The notes under the pieces: generated by a model
Database searches by the model: none
What the model was told of the DNA's origin: nothing
The model's input: the letters and a program-made list of their open reading frames with translations, nothing else
Shown: one piece after another, positions 42,389 through 52,544 of the stretch
How positions within the stretch are numbered: position 1 is the stretch's first letter
Layout: every line of letters begins with the position of its first letter
Assembly: GCF_963855985.1 (NCBI RefSeq)
Contig: NC_087118.1
Coordinates: 8,613,001-8,677,000 of the forward strand
Source of the DNA: Ostrinia nubilalis
Taxonomy: Eukaryota > Arthropoda > Insecta > Lepidoptera > Crambidae
DNA: 64,000 nucleotides
Direction of reading: 5' to 3'
Translations under genes and position numbers: made by a program

Positions 42389-44115
42389 CTATTTGTTCTT
42401 ATAAAATATTGGGTCCTTGTGGAACCGCCGCTTTGCGTCCCTTGCAATTTTTTTTAATTGCACCCAGAGCGGATCGTTGGGCTTCACCCTCAAGCGCAAC
42501 TGTGCAGTCCACTTTTCAGCCCGCTGACGAGGATCCAGGTCGATGATGTCGCAGGTGTTAAACACCTTGACATCGAAGAAGATCTCCCCCTCTTCGACCA
42601 GCTCGACCTGGCGCGTCACGCCATCAGCGACTCTGCGGGCCAGGGACGACCACAGCGGCGACGCTTTCGGGACTGGCTCGGGGCACGGTCCGTCGGAGTC
42701 GTCGCCGAATAATTCGCTCGAAAGCGATTTCGCAGACTTGGTTGTGGCACTGAAATGATCAAAGTTTAAATTATAATAAGTTCAGGAAAACAATATAGGA
42801 CCCACAGTTTGAAATGTATGTCAAATAATAATAATAATAATAAATATCCTTAGACATTTTACACTGCGCTTCTAGTCCGAAACTAAGCAAAGCTTGTACT
42901 ATGGGTACTAGACAACGGATATAAACATACTTAAATACTTTTTTGTAAATACATACTTATCTTATTATACATAGAAAACACCCAGTCCAATACAAACAAT
43001 TATGTTCATGCACACAAATGTTTGTACTGTGCGGGAATCGAACCCGCTACCTCCGGAATAGTAGTCCGTTCCGAACCACTACACCAAACGGCCGACAAAT
43101 GAATATTTAAAAAAAATTTAATACATACCTAGTGGACGTCTTTTTCTTTGATTTAGAGGTGGCCGAAGGTGTTTCCGCCTTGGCTGATTTTTTCGCCTTC
43201 TTTGCGGGTCTGCAATTTAAATACAAAATAAATTATTAACAATCGTAATTTCCAATGTTATATCACAATTAGATGTGACATTAAAAATACACAACCCACA
43301 AAAATTACTATACTTATAGAAAGGCATACTAGGTACTTGTAATCATTATCTCAGATCCTGTTACTTTCCTACAACCACTTCCTGAGCATTTGAAATTATA
43401 GTATGTACTGAGTAGTAATAAAGATAGTATAGGTATTTACTTACTGTGGTGGAGGCTGTTCTTCGAAGTCCGAGGGCTCAGACTCAGAGTCCCAGGATGC
43501 CACCTTTTTCTTTGATTTAGAGGTGGCCGAAGGTGTTCCCGCCTTGGCTGATTTTTTCGCCTTCTTTGCGGGTCTGCAATTTAAATACAAAATAAATGAT
43601 TAACAATCGTAATTTCCAATGTTATATCACAATTAGATGTGACATTAAAAATACACAACCCACAAAAATTACTATACTTATAGAAAGGCATACTAGGTAC
43701 TTGTAATCATTATCTCAGATCCTAACTGTTACTTTCCTACAAACACTTCCTGAGCATTTGAAATTATAGTATGTACTGTGTAGTAATTAAGATAGTATAG
43801 GTATTTACTTACTGTGGTGGAGGCTGTTCTCCGAAGTCCGAGGGCTCAGACTCAGAGTCCCAGGATGCCACCCGTTTATTATCTGATTGTGACCTAAAAA
43901 CATTTTTTTTGTTACTTTTTGGTTTTAATCTTTATTCAGTACAACACTAATTCTTAGTTAGACAGAAATCATGACTATAAGCTGAACTAGAATCGAGTTT
44001 TTGTGCCGGTGGGAATCGAACCCATTTCAAATCCATGTCAACTACATAACAAAAAACTTAGTGCAATACAACAAATAACTATCTAATCACTTAATAATCA
44101 CAAAGGAAACTTACG
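42389..44115 (-). CDS. Spliced Polinton gene, unknown product
   Basis: Four exons can be read on minus: 43893-43813, 43573-43445, 43209-43129 and 42749-42389 (stop at 42389-42391). Each has good splice signals (acceptors TTTTTAG, TTGCAG, TTGCAG, TTTCAG; donors CACAGTAAGT, CACAGTAAGT, CTAGGTATGT), and all introns are phase 2, so the frame is continuous. A further donor (GTTCGTAAGT) at 44115-44114 marks an upstream exon whose start I cannot fix. The product has basic PAKKAKKSAKA repeats, acidic VASWDSESEPSDF repeats, and a C-terminal part WVQLKKIARDAKRRFHKD. It looks like a nuclear or DNA-binding protein. It lies 5' of the polymerase in the same direction. Confidence 0.72.
42824..43097 (-). repeat. 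tRNA-derived SINE in an intron
   Basis: On minus it starts with a tRNA-like head: A box TGGTGTAGTGGTT and B box GGTTCGATTCC near 43095-43030. It ends in an ATT-type tail (AATAATAATAAT at 42828-42842). The body contains CGCTTCTAGTCC, shared with the remnant at 26565. It sits within the last intron of the spliced gene. Confidence 0.8.
43139..43865 (-). repeat. Tandem duplication of an exon-intron block, period about 363 bp
   Basis: The block CTTTTTCTTTGATTTAGAGG through the following intron occurs at 43139 and again at 43503, with few differences. This duplicates one donor, one acceptor and parts of two exons, giving a spliced product with a repeated acidic/basic module. Confidence 0.85.
44005..44032 (-). 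repeat. SINE head remnant (B box)
   Basis: GTGGGAATCGAACCCATTTC holds a B-box-like sequence on minus. No A box or cloverleaf can be built, so it is not a tRNA gene. Confidence 0.4.
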
Positions 44116-45590
44116 AACATTTTGCGAAGTGAGTAAGCAGCACGAGGAGCACGAGAAGCACGATGAGCACGAGGAGCACGATGAGCAGTTAGGCACTACT
44201 TGAGTGTTCGTCAACAGAGGAGACTCGATTGATGGAAAGACTTCATGAAACTTATTTATACTTAATTTCATGATGACACACAAGCAAAAGAAGCACGTAA
44301 AACACACATGTTGGAAATGTGTGTAAATGCACTGCTTGCATTTCTATGTTCATGGGAAAATAACATAATGATCAAATTTCATTTTTACTGTAGACTGATT
44401 TTTGTAGCATCTAAAACAGCACGAATCACGTTCGTTATTATTAGGGCTGTCACCCATAATCCCATAATGTTTTGCAAGATTGTGTTTATATTATGTTGAT
44501 TCCATTACGAGCAAAGAGGCATGTGCTGTATTATGTATACTTATTTTAAATTAATTTACGATGGAGTGGTGCAGTTATTGACATTAAACATCTAAATATT
44601 TATGTCTAATCATACAATTACAAAAACGAATAAAGCCTGGGTGTAATATCAGAACTAACTTTGAAATCTCAATGAAAATACAAATATCACTATCACATAC
44701 ATCTGTAAATATAGATACTTTCACTTTCACCAGCGGAACAACCCTAACACATTTACTGAACTAGTAGCGCATTAGGAGTGGTAGTTAAACTCAGTATCAA
44801 AGTAGCTTCACTATTCAACATTATTTAAAAAATACACGTATTGTATGTTGGAGATAAACTAATTACCTAACCATGATATTTCATAACATTATATGTATAA
44901 AAATAAGTAAGTAAGTGTGCAAGATTAATTCTTGATGATAATCATCTACACCATTAAAATGTAGGTTGATATTTCTTCAGATCACGTAAATAAATATATT
45001 ATAGGTAAATCTACATAAAAATAATTTGCTTTAGTTGTATCATCATAATCAGAGTTATTAAAATAAAGAATCCCAGTTTTACCGACTGGGAATCGAATCC
45101 GCTATACCCTTAAACCACTAACCCTATAAGATATTCATTGCACAGAATGATACATAGATTCAAGCTCTAAGAACATTTCCAATGTAAGCTGACCCGTACA
45201 AAGCCAACAGCTGAAATAATAAGAGTTCATCTTATGATGGACACATAAGTCTTGATATTCTCATAACATTGTAGGTAGCCGAAACGCCGACATAGCAAAA
45301 TAGTGTGAGAACGTGTCATGTGCTTGCGCGCAAAGCTGCGCAGTTACAATACCTATGTGCAGGATGTCATTTGATACCGATTCAAATTAATTTCTTGCGA
45401 TAGAGATAAAGGTGGGTTTACATGTAACAAATGCGATGTTCGAATATGTGTTTAGTTTTTAGGTAACTAAAATGTGGTTGAATCAGATATAATAGGTTTA
45501 TTATTATTTTATCGATCATATTATTTGTCTGTGAAGATGTTCCATCAAAATGTGTATTATAATAAAAGTGATGTCATATTTCCAAATGTA
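44116..45590. other. Polinton right interior without clear genes
   Basis: At 44130-44190 a 9-bp GAGCACGAT/G repeat lies in or beside the first exon of the spliced gene. A second tRNA-like remnant (GACTGGGAATCGAATCC) lies at 45085-45105. The rest is AT-rich with no coding that I can support. Confidence 0.45.
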
Positions 45591-45598
45591 TCCCATTG

Positions 45599-46019
45599 TA
45601 GGGATGGCGATTCTTTCCGAAAAAGATCGATTTTTAAATCGTTTGGAATCGAAACCTGATGTATCGATTCACAAAATATCGAGGTCTAAAATATCGATTC
45701 CTAAAACATCGTTTTCTTTTCTTTTTTTTCAAGTTTGCGTTTCCAATGAATAATTTATAAATGAATTTTATGAATAATACTTATTATGAAATAAGTTATC
45801 ACTAATTAGTGTAATCAGGGTTCTTTTAGTTCAGAGAATTTAATAATATTGCATTTTTTTCTAACAAGTCCATTCTTTATCTATATAAAATAGCATTTCG
45901 ATTTTCCTGGGTTAAATATCGATTCACTGAATCGATCCAGTGCTACATATCGATTTAAAAAATCGATCTTATTGGCCCGAAAAAATATTCGATTAATCGA
46001 TCTTAGATCGCCATCTCTA
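45599..46019. repeat. 421-bp hAT-type MITE
   Basis: The ends TAGGGATGGCGAT and (reversed) TAGAGATGGCGAT are flanked by an exact 8-bp duplication TCCCATTG (45591-45598 and 46020-46027), which is the hAT target size. The interior is built of ATCGAT-rich short repeats. Confidence 0.88.
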
Positions 46020-46027
46020 TCCCATTG

Positions 46028-46500
46028 TCTTTCGAACAATTTTAATTAACAAGAACATTATTCCTTTTGAGCCATTCGTAATAAACAATAATGGAGTTAC
46101 ATATTAATAAAAATAGTCACTATTGCAATCATGTGAACCCACCCTAGTCATCATGGTTCATACTGTTAGCTTTCGCAAGTGAACCTCGCACTCCGCCGCG
46201 TAAACATCGGTTCGTTCGATTTATTGTTGTGAACATACTTGAATTAATAGTAAAATATTATAGTTTAAATTAAAACTAAATCTAGTAGGTAGGTAACGCT
46301 TCGTGTTATTAAAATCATGATTTTTGAGTGCACCAAGTTTTCTGACGCTTTTAAATTCGGATCGTTTTAATTTTTATTTTTCTGGTTCGTCATGTGTGGG
46401 TAAGTAGACCTTCCTACTAAAATACATTTTTGTAGACTACTATTGATTTTGTTTGTTGGATCTATGCACTGTCATTGTAATTGTCAGCTTTAAAAATATC
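46028..46500 (+). other. Region upstream of the structured repeats
   Basis: No gene. A strong 5' splice signal (GTGTGGGTAAGTAG) lies near 46394-46407 on plus, so a rightward transcript from this area is possible. Confidence 0.35.
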
Positions 46501-46501
46501 T

Positions 46502-46952
46502 CCACCACTTTTAACAGAGATTTACCTAGCTTGCTCAGGTTTAGAAAAACAGTCTCTAAAAACTGGTGGTTAGGTATACAAATCTGCTAAGGATCATAAA
46601 AAGCATTCGGTTCTTGTCGGCTTGAAAGATAACTCCGTCACTTTCAACAGAGGTTTACCTAGCTTGCTCAGGTTTAGAAAAAATAACCTCTAGAACTGAT
46701 GGTAGTCATTCAGTAGATGCTTGATAAGTTCGAACTCCACCAAAGAAAATCCTTAGAAATTCAATTGACTGTCTAGCATACTTCTCCACTAATTTGGACG
46801 AGGCTGTACCTAGCTTGCTCAGGTTAAGAAAAAACAGTCTCCTGAACTGGTGGATTGGTCGTGTTTAGTCCTTTGAAAGTTGCTCCATCACTTTCAACAG
46901 AGGTTTACCTAGCTTGCTCAGGTTTAGAAAAAATAACCTCTAGAACTGATGG
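46502..46952 (+). ncRNA. Four-copy structured RNA-like repeat near the Polinton right end
   Basis: Four units (46502-46569, 46635-46702, 46785-46854, 46885-46952) share the core ACCTAGCTTGCTCAGGTT. Each folds into an outer helix of 6-7 bp, a middle helix of 7 bp, and an apical ACCT/AGGT helix that can close a CTTG tetraloop. The outer pairs are CCACCA/TGGTGG, CCGTCA/TGATGG, TCCACTA/TGGTGGA and CCATCA/TGATGG; the middle pairs are AGAGATT/AGTCTCT, AGAGGTT/AACCTCT, GAGGCTG/CAGTCTC and AGAGGTT/AACCTCT. Changes are compensated, and all non-Watson-Crick pairs are G-T on plus, which favours a plus-strand RNA. The function is unknown. Confidence 0.6.
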
Positions 46953-47062
46953 TAGTCATTCAATAGATGCTTAACGAACTCCAGCAAAGAAAATCCTTAG
47001 AAAGTCAATAAATTGCAACCGATATCGAAAAAGTGTAAAATTAATATGTTAGAATAACATTC

Positions 47063-47304
47063 GCGTGTGGTTTTATTTAATGGTGTTGGTGGTGATCGGC
47101 ATGCGATAGCTTATTACCGGCGCTCGACACTTGGATACCAGGTGAGTCCTTTATTCTGAATTGGGAACACTAGCACAAGCAAAACAGGGTTCAATCCGAC
47201 GAAGCGAGCCGCGGCGAGGAGCGAAGCGACGAAGCGAGCCTTCGGCGAGCGTTCGGATTGAACACTGTTTTGCTTGTGCTAGAGTTCCCAATTCATTTAC
47301 TACT
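47063..47304. repeat. Polinton right terminal inverted repeat
   Basis: 242 bp in inverted orientation to 29521-29762, with the same internal hairpin. It is followed by ACCATA. Confidence 0.93.
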
Positions 47305-47310
47305 ACCATA

Positions 47311-47645
47311 ATTTTGAATGCTTGTTGTTTTGTTAACGATGTGCGTGTAATTTTTTTCTCCGTAGGTATTAAATAATACCTAGTAATACTAGGCGCACAG
47401 AATGTTTTATGAGGCGTGACCGGGGGCGTGAACATAGAAAGTTGCTCCTGGTCACCCCTGGTCACTCCTGGTAGGACAATGAACCCAAATTAGTGATGGG
47501 AATTTTTATAATCGATATTTTTATTTTACATAAATTTACCCGAAATTAGAATATGTCGCTATGATTGTAAGAAATTAACAAGGGACTCTTTATAGACGTT
47601 TATTAAACACCCTTCAGTTATTAGGGGTTTTTTTGAAACACCCTG
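47311..47645. other. Right end of the outer TA element
   Basis: The last 335 bp of the outer element, after the Polinton. It has no coding; it ends with the inverted CAGGGTGTTTC terminus. Confidence 0.6.
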
Positions 47646-47647
47646 TA

Positions 47648-47716
47648 GATATTTTTTGCACCTCTTTGAACAGGCTTAAATACCAACTTCATCATGTAAA
47701 TTAATGTTGATGAGCC
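47648..47716 (+). pseudogene. Second LINE, last ORF2 codons (right half)
   Basis: It reads DIFCTSLNRLKYQLHHVN and then a stop, in the phase predicted from 10656-11037. LINE ORF2 proteins of this class typically end in an Asp-Ile-Phe then RLK/RFK pattern, as the LINE ending at 10391 also does. It is followed by a piece of 3' UTR. Confidence 0.8.
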
Positions 47717-47736
47717 TCACTTTTTTAAGTATTATA

Positions 47737-48787
47737 CAGTGTGTCCGGGCATGTAGTGATCAAACTTTAAGGGCGTAATCTATGGACAATTTTATCGATG
47801 AAAATACTTCAAATTTGGGGCGTGACCCATTTCTCGCAAATTTACAAGCATTTAAGTTTTTAAGTTTAAGTTTTCACCTCTTCCTTCAAAAACAAGTGAT
47901 AGTGTGGGTAGCTTAACACTAATAAGCAAAATTTTTATATCATGCGATAGCCAATAAAATTATCTATTAGAAGTAGAAAACAGATACAAGTTTCATACAT
48001 TTTAAGGGAGTAAGAATGGATTTAATTAGAAAAAAACGAGACTATTTTCACTTATTTTTCTGTTATTTTCCAACACAAGAAAAACCAGGTCGTTAAGCTA
48101 TGATTTATTTGCATTGTATTATTAGTATTTGAGCTATTCTACAAAACGAATGTAAATTTATTAGTCTACGTCTATTAGTTTCGACGTAATTGTTGAACAA
48201 AGATACCCCTACCCAGCGGCAGCGGTTTCCATAACGCACGCGACATGCGAAAATGCACTGCCTGAAAGAATCACACAACCTATTCCGATTACTATGGAAA
48301 CCACTGGGAAGGGGTATCTTTGTTCAACAATTACGTCGAAACTAATAGTCGTTAGACTAATCAATTTACATTCGTTTTGTAGAATAGCTCAAATAGTAAT
48401 AATACAATGCAAATAAAACATACCTTAACGACCTGGTTTATCTTGTGTTGGAAAATAACTGAAAAAGAAGTGAAAAACGTCATGTATTTTTCTAATTAAA
48501 TTCATTTTTACTACCATAAAATGTATGAAACTTGTGTCTGTTTTCTACTTCTACTAATAGATAATTTTATTGGCTATCGCATGACATAAAGTATTTGCTT
48601 ATTAATGTTAAGCTACCCACGCTTTGACTTGTTTTTGAAGGAAGAGATGAATTCTAAAAATTAAAAACTTAAATCCTTGTAAATATGCGAGAAATGGGTC
48701 AAGTCCCAAATTTGAAGTATTTTCATCGATAAAATTTCCCATAGATTACGCCCTTAAAGTTTGATCACTACATGCCCGGACACACTG
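47737..48787. repeat. Palindromic TA-target MITE A
   Basis: 1051 bp. The ends are CAGTGTGTCCGGGCATGTAG and its inverse, flanked by TA. Long inverted arms surround a central region (TTTCCATAACGCACGCGACA and on). Confidence 0.85.
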
Positions 48788-48791
48788 TATA

Positions 48792-49371
48792 CAGTGTGTC
48801 CGGGCATGTAGTTCCATAGTAATCGGAATAGGTTGTGTAATTCTTTCAGGCAGTGCATTTTCGCATGTCGCGTGCGCTATGGAAACCGCTGGGAAGGGGT
48901 ATCTTTGTTCAACAATTACGTCGAAACTAATAGATGTAGACTAATAAATTTACATTCGTTTTGTAGAATAGCTCAAATACTAATAATAAAATGCAAATAA
49001 AATATACCTTAACGACCTGGTTTTTCTTGTGTTGGGAAATAACTGAAAAAGATGTGAAAAAAATCGTGTTTATTTCTAATTAAATCCATTCTTACACCCT
49101 TAAAATGTATGAAACTTGTATCTGTTTTCTACTTCTACTAATAGATAATTTTATTGGCTATCGCATAATATAAAATTTTTGCTTATTAATGTTAAACTAC
49201 CCACGCTATCACTTGTTTTTGAAGGAAGAGGTGAAAACCTAAAATTAAAAACTTAAATCCTTGTAAATATGCGAGAAATGGGCCAAGCCCCAAATTTAAA
49301 GTATTTTCACCGATAGAATTGTCCATAGATTACGCCCTTAAAGTTTGATCACTACATGCCCGGACACACTG
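48792..49371. repeat. Palindromic TA-target MITE B, left arm deleted
   Basis: 580 bp. It has only about 20 bp of the left end, then the central loop and the full right arm. The loop is in reverse orientation relative to MITE A. Confidence 0.85.
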
Positions 49372-49377
49372 TATTTA

Positions 49378-50483
49378 CAGTGTGAGTCACGTTAAAGTGT
49401 ACATATGAAAATAGATGAAACTAGACCTATTTTTATCGACAAAAAAGAGGTCAAAAATTTTTTGAGATTTTTTTTTAATTTTTTATAGAATTTTTTTTCT
49501 TCCAATTACTTATTGTAAAGAAAACGTAATAACTTTTAAACTAAGCGGTATATCCTGATAAAATAAAAACAGTAATAATGCTAAATAACAGGCGATACTA
49601 AAAAAAATACATAAAATACACAAAAAAGGCCAACAAATAATAAAAAAAGATACTTTTTGAAAAAAATCTGCTTTTAAATTCGTGTTTTTTTGTTTATTTG
49701 ATAAATTTCTCCAAAAAATGCCCCTATAACCGGTGATTTTTATTACTCTGTATTGTTCTCTATTGTATTAACTTCGTAAAACCAAAAATCGCATGTCTCT
49801 ATCCCTATCACAACATTTGCTATGATCGTTTGAACAAAGGCCTGCCACAACATTATTCTTCGCTACAGGTAGAGACAATTTTAATTTTGACTAAAATGCT
49901 TATTTTACTTCGAAATCTTTTGTTTTTATTTGAAATCTAACTTTTCTTTATCAAAATTACAAATCTAGAGCCATTTTCAGTTTCGTTGTTAACGAAGCGT
50001 TGAATGGCGCGCCCGGAGAGGCTTAGTTCAAACGATCATTGCAAACGTTGTGATAGGGATAGAGACATGCGATTTTTGGTTTTACTAAGGTAATACGATA
50101 GAAAATAATACAAAGTAATAAAAACTACCGGTTATAGGGGCATTTTTTTGGAGAAATTTATCAAATAACCAAAAAAACACGAATTTAAAAGCAGATTTTT
50201 TTCAAAAAGTATCATTTTTTATTATTTGTTGGCCTTTTTTGTGTATTTTATGTATTTTTTTAGTATCGCCTGTTATTTAGAATTATTACTGTTTTTATTT
50301 TATCAGGATATACCGCTTAGTTTAAAAGTTATTACGTTTTCTTTACAATAAGTAATTGAAAGAAAAAAAAATCTATAAAAAATATAAAAAAAATCTCAAA
50401 AATTTTTTGACCTCTTTTTTGTCGATAAAAATAGGTCTAGTTTCATCTATTTTCATATGTACACTTTAACGTGACTCACACTG
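49378..50483. repeat. Palindromic TA-target MITE C (CAGTGTGAGTCACG ends)
   Basis: 1106 bp, nearly symmetric, of a different family from its neighbours. The two arms (49378-about 49810 and about 50060-50483) are inverted copies; the unique centre of about 230 bp contains CGTTGTTAACGAAGCG. Confidence 0.85.
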
Positions 50484-50494
50484 TATTTATTATA

Positions 50495-51541
50495 CAGTGT
50501 GTCCGGGCATGTAGTGATCAAACTTTAAGGGCGTAATCTATGGACAATTTTATCGATGAAAATACTTCAAATTTGGGGCCTGACCCATTTCTCGAAAAAT
50601 TACATCGATTTAAGTTTTTAATTTTTAGTTTACACCTCTTCTTTAAAAAACAAGTGAAAGCGTGGGTAGCTTAACATTAATAGGCAAATATTGTATGTCA
50701 TGCGATAGCCAATAAAATTATCTATTAGTAGAAGAAGAAAGCAGACACAAGTTTCATACATTTTATGGGAGTAAGAATGAATTTGATTAGAAAAATACAT
50801 TACTTTTTTCACTTCTTTTTCAGTTATTTTCCAACACAAGAAAAACCAGGTCGTTAAGGTGTGTTTTATTTGCATTGTATTTTTAGTATTTGAGCTATTT
50901 TACAAAACGAATGTAAATTTATTAGTCTACGTCTATTAGTTTCGACGTAATTGTTGAACAAAAATACCCCTTCCCAGCGGTTTCCATAGCGCACGCGACA
51001 TGCGAAAATGCACTGCCTGAAAGAATCACACAACCTATTCCGATTACTATGGAAACCGCTGGGAAGGGGTATCTTTGTTCAACAATTACGTCGAAACTAA
51101 TAGACGTAGACTAATAAATTTACATTCGTTTTGTAGAATAGCTCAAATACTAAAAATACAATGCAAATAAAATATACCTTAACGACCTGGTTTTTCTTGT
51201 GTTGGAAAATAACTGAAAAAGAAGTGAAAAAAGTAATGTATTTTTCTAATGAAATCCATTCTTACTCCCATAAAATGTATGAAACTTGTGTCTGCTTTCT
51301 TCTTCTACCAATAGATAATTTTATTGGCTATTGCATGACATAAAATATTTGCCTATTAATGTTAAGCTACCCACGCTTTCACTTGTTTTTTAAAGAAGAG
51401 GTATAAACTAAAAATTAAAAACTTAAATCGATGTAATTTTTCGAGAAATGGGTCAGGCCCCAAATTTGAAGTATTTTCATAGATAAAATTGTCCATAGAT
51501 TACGCCCTTAAAGTTTGATCACTACATGCCCGGACACACTG
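50495..51541. repeat. Palindromic TA-target MITE D
   Basis: 1047 bp, of the same family as MITE A with both arms complete. The short ORFs that recur in A, B and D come from the arms and are not genes. Confidence 0.85.
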
Positions 51542-52093
51542 TATACACCTTTAAAATACCGTTCATGCATGCAGTTGTAGGAGGCCTAGGTTTGGTGTAT
51601 GGTGTTTAGCCTTCCTACTTTTCAGTGTTGAGGAGAGGTAGTTGAAGTAAAACTCAATTGCTGGTTCAGAAGGGAATAATTCATTGACGAAACAAAGCCA
51701 TATTTATTTACAAAACTTATGTACAATGAGACTACCTAAGCAACCATACATTTTGACTAATCGCCGTTTGATGTTATATACTTTTCGTCTCGCTCCCACG
51801 ATGTCTCTCTGTCATCGAGTTCGCGCAGTGTTCGGAGTGCGGCGCGAGTCTTCTGTCTCGCTCTCACGCTACCTCCTTGTCGCGCGGCGCGCACGCGGAG
51901 TTCGAGGGGAGGTGTCGACTGGAGTGCCCACTGCCAGGCCTGGCTCACTCCGCGCGGTACATCCGATAATTACCTACAGCGAAGCGCCCCGCCGGCGGGT
52001 ATTATATCGGTCGAGTGTCACGCGCGCGCCCGTCAGGACGCTGGCGTGCGTTGTAGTACGTACCTAATTCTATGATCGAAGTATTATTTAAAA
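51542..52093 (+). other. CpG-containing region upstream of the THAP exon
   Basis: The GC content rises sharply at 51780-52060, with many CpG dinucleotides in an otherwise AT-rich window. It could be the promoter or leader of the THAP-type exon that follows. I see no convincing coding. Confidence 0.4.
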
Positions 52094-52197
52094 ATGGACA
52101 TAAAGAGAAAGAAATATTGTGCGGCGTTCGGGTATTTAAATTCGAAAAGAAATCTACCGGATTTATCTTTTTTTTCGCTTCCCAGAGATGCTGAAAG
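52094..52197 (+). CDS. THAP-type zinc finger, first exon
   Basis: The ATG at 52094 opens MDIKRKKYCAAFGYLNSKRN then LPDLSFFSLPRDAER, followed by a strong donor (GAAAGGTATGTTA). This is the first half of a THAP DNA-binding domain (C2CH), found in host transcription factors and in P-element-type and other transposases. The second zinc Cys, expected in AAFGC, reads Tyr (TAT), which would spoil zinc binding. I could not find the next exon downstream. It may be a host gene start, or a relic of a domesticated or dead transposon. Confidence 0.6.
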
Positions 52198-52544
52198 GTA
52201 TGTTATCCATGTAGGTAATCAATAACAACTGTCTACAGCATTTTTGCGCACGGGTTATGCATAGCTTATTTTTATTGCTTTATGACCTAGAAATAAGAAT
52301 AGCAACAAAAAATTGTTCTGAATTTGCTTTTATGTGTAAAACATAGAAAAATTCATATCAATGAATGTATGAAACATGAACATAGAGATTATTCAATTTG
52401 TTGCCAAATATATTTTTTTCTTTCTTTCTTTCATTCTTTCTAATTATTAAAACATACCAAACATCCATTTAAGATTCATTCTCACAAGAGAAAATTTTAA
52501 AATAGAGTCCAAATATTTATTAAAAATGAAAAGTTCTAATTTCC
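52198..52544. other. Intron-like AT-rich region with TTTC microsatellite
   Basis: It contains a CTTT microsatellite at 52418-52443. No exon could be supported. Confidence 0.4.

Larger units (their letters stand above)
29521..47304. mobile_element. Polinton/Maverick element, full length, 17,784 bp
   Basis: The 242-bp inverted terminal repeats begin AGTAGTAAATGAATTGGG on both sides and are flanked by a 6-bp direct duplication ACCATA (29515-29520 and 47305-47310), the target size typical of Polintons. The element encodes the hallmark set: protein-primed DNA polymerase B, retroviral-type integrase, packaging ATPase, adenain-type protease, and major and minor capsid proteins. Rightward genes fill 29.98-36.76 kb and leftward genes 44.1-37.2 kb, meeting tail to tail. 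Lesions include a MITE in the polymerase and frameshifts in the ATPase and in one small gene. Confidence 0.95.
11038..47645. mobile_element. TA-target transposon (CAGGGTGTTTC ends) carrying all nested elements
   Basis: The left end reads CAGGGTGTTTCAAAATACCC and the right end, reversed, CAGGGTGTTTCAAAAAAACC, each flanked by TA (11036-11037 and 47646-47647). This fits a Tc1/mariner-type TA target duplication. The interrupted LINE continues in frame across the removed segment, which fixes the boundaries. Without the LTR element and the Polinton the outer element would be about 5.4 kb. Its only coding trace is the DUF4817-type fragment at 28708-29447, so it is non-autonomous. The order of insertion is LINE, then this element, then the LTR element and Polinton, then their own inserts. 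Confidence 0.88.

Noticed and set aside
43030..43097. tRNA gene on minus
   Set aside because: A and B boxes are present, but the acceptor stem does not pair and the body and tail are those of a SINE.
44098..44307. Cys/Ser-rich 69-residue ORF on minus
   Set aside because: It reads through a 9-bp repeat and runs past a strong splice donor; the frame that fits the next exon is a different one.
46502..46952. Hammerhead ribozyme (CTGATGG present)
   Set aside because: The GAAA segment, the NUH cleavage site and the three-way junction order are not there.
47151..47465. ORFs across the right Polinton terminal repeat
   Set aside because: They translate the hairpin and its GC-rich loop and cross the element boundary.
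50630..51343. Matching ORFs on opposite strands (TTWFFLCWKITEKEVKK)
   Set aside because: They are the two arms of a palindromic MITE.
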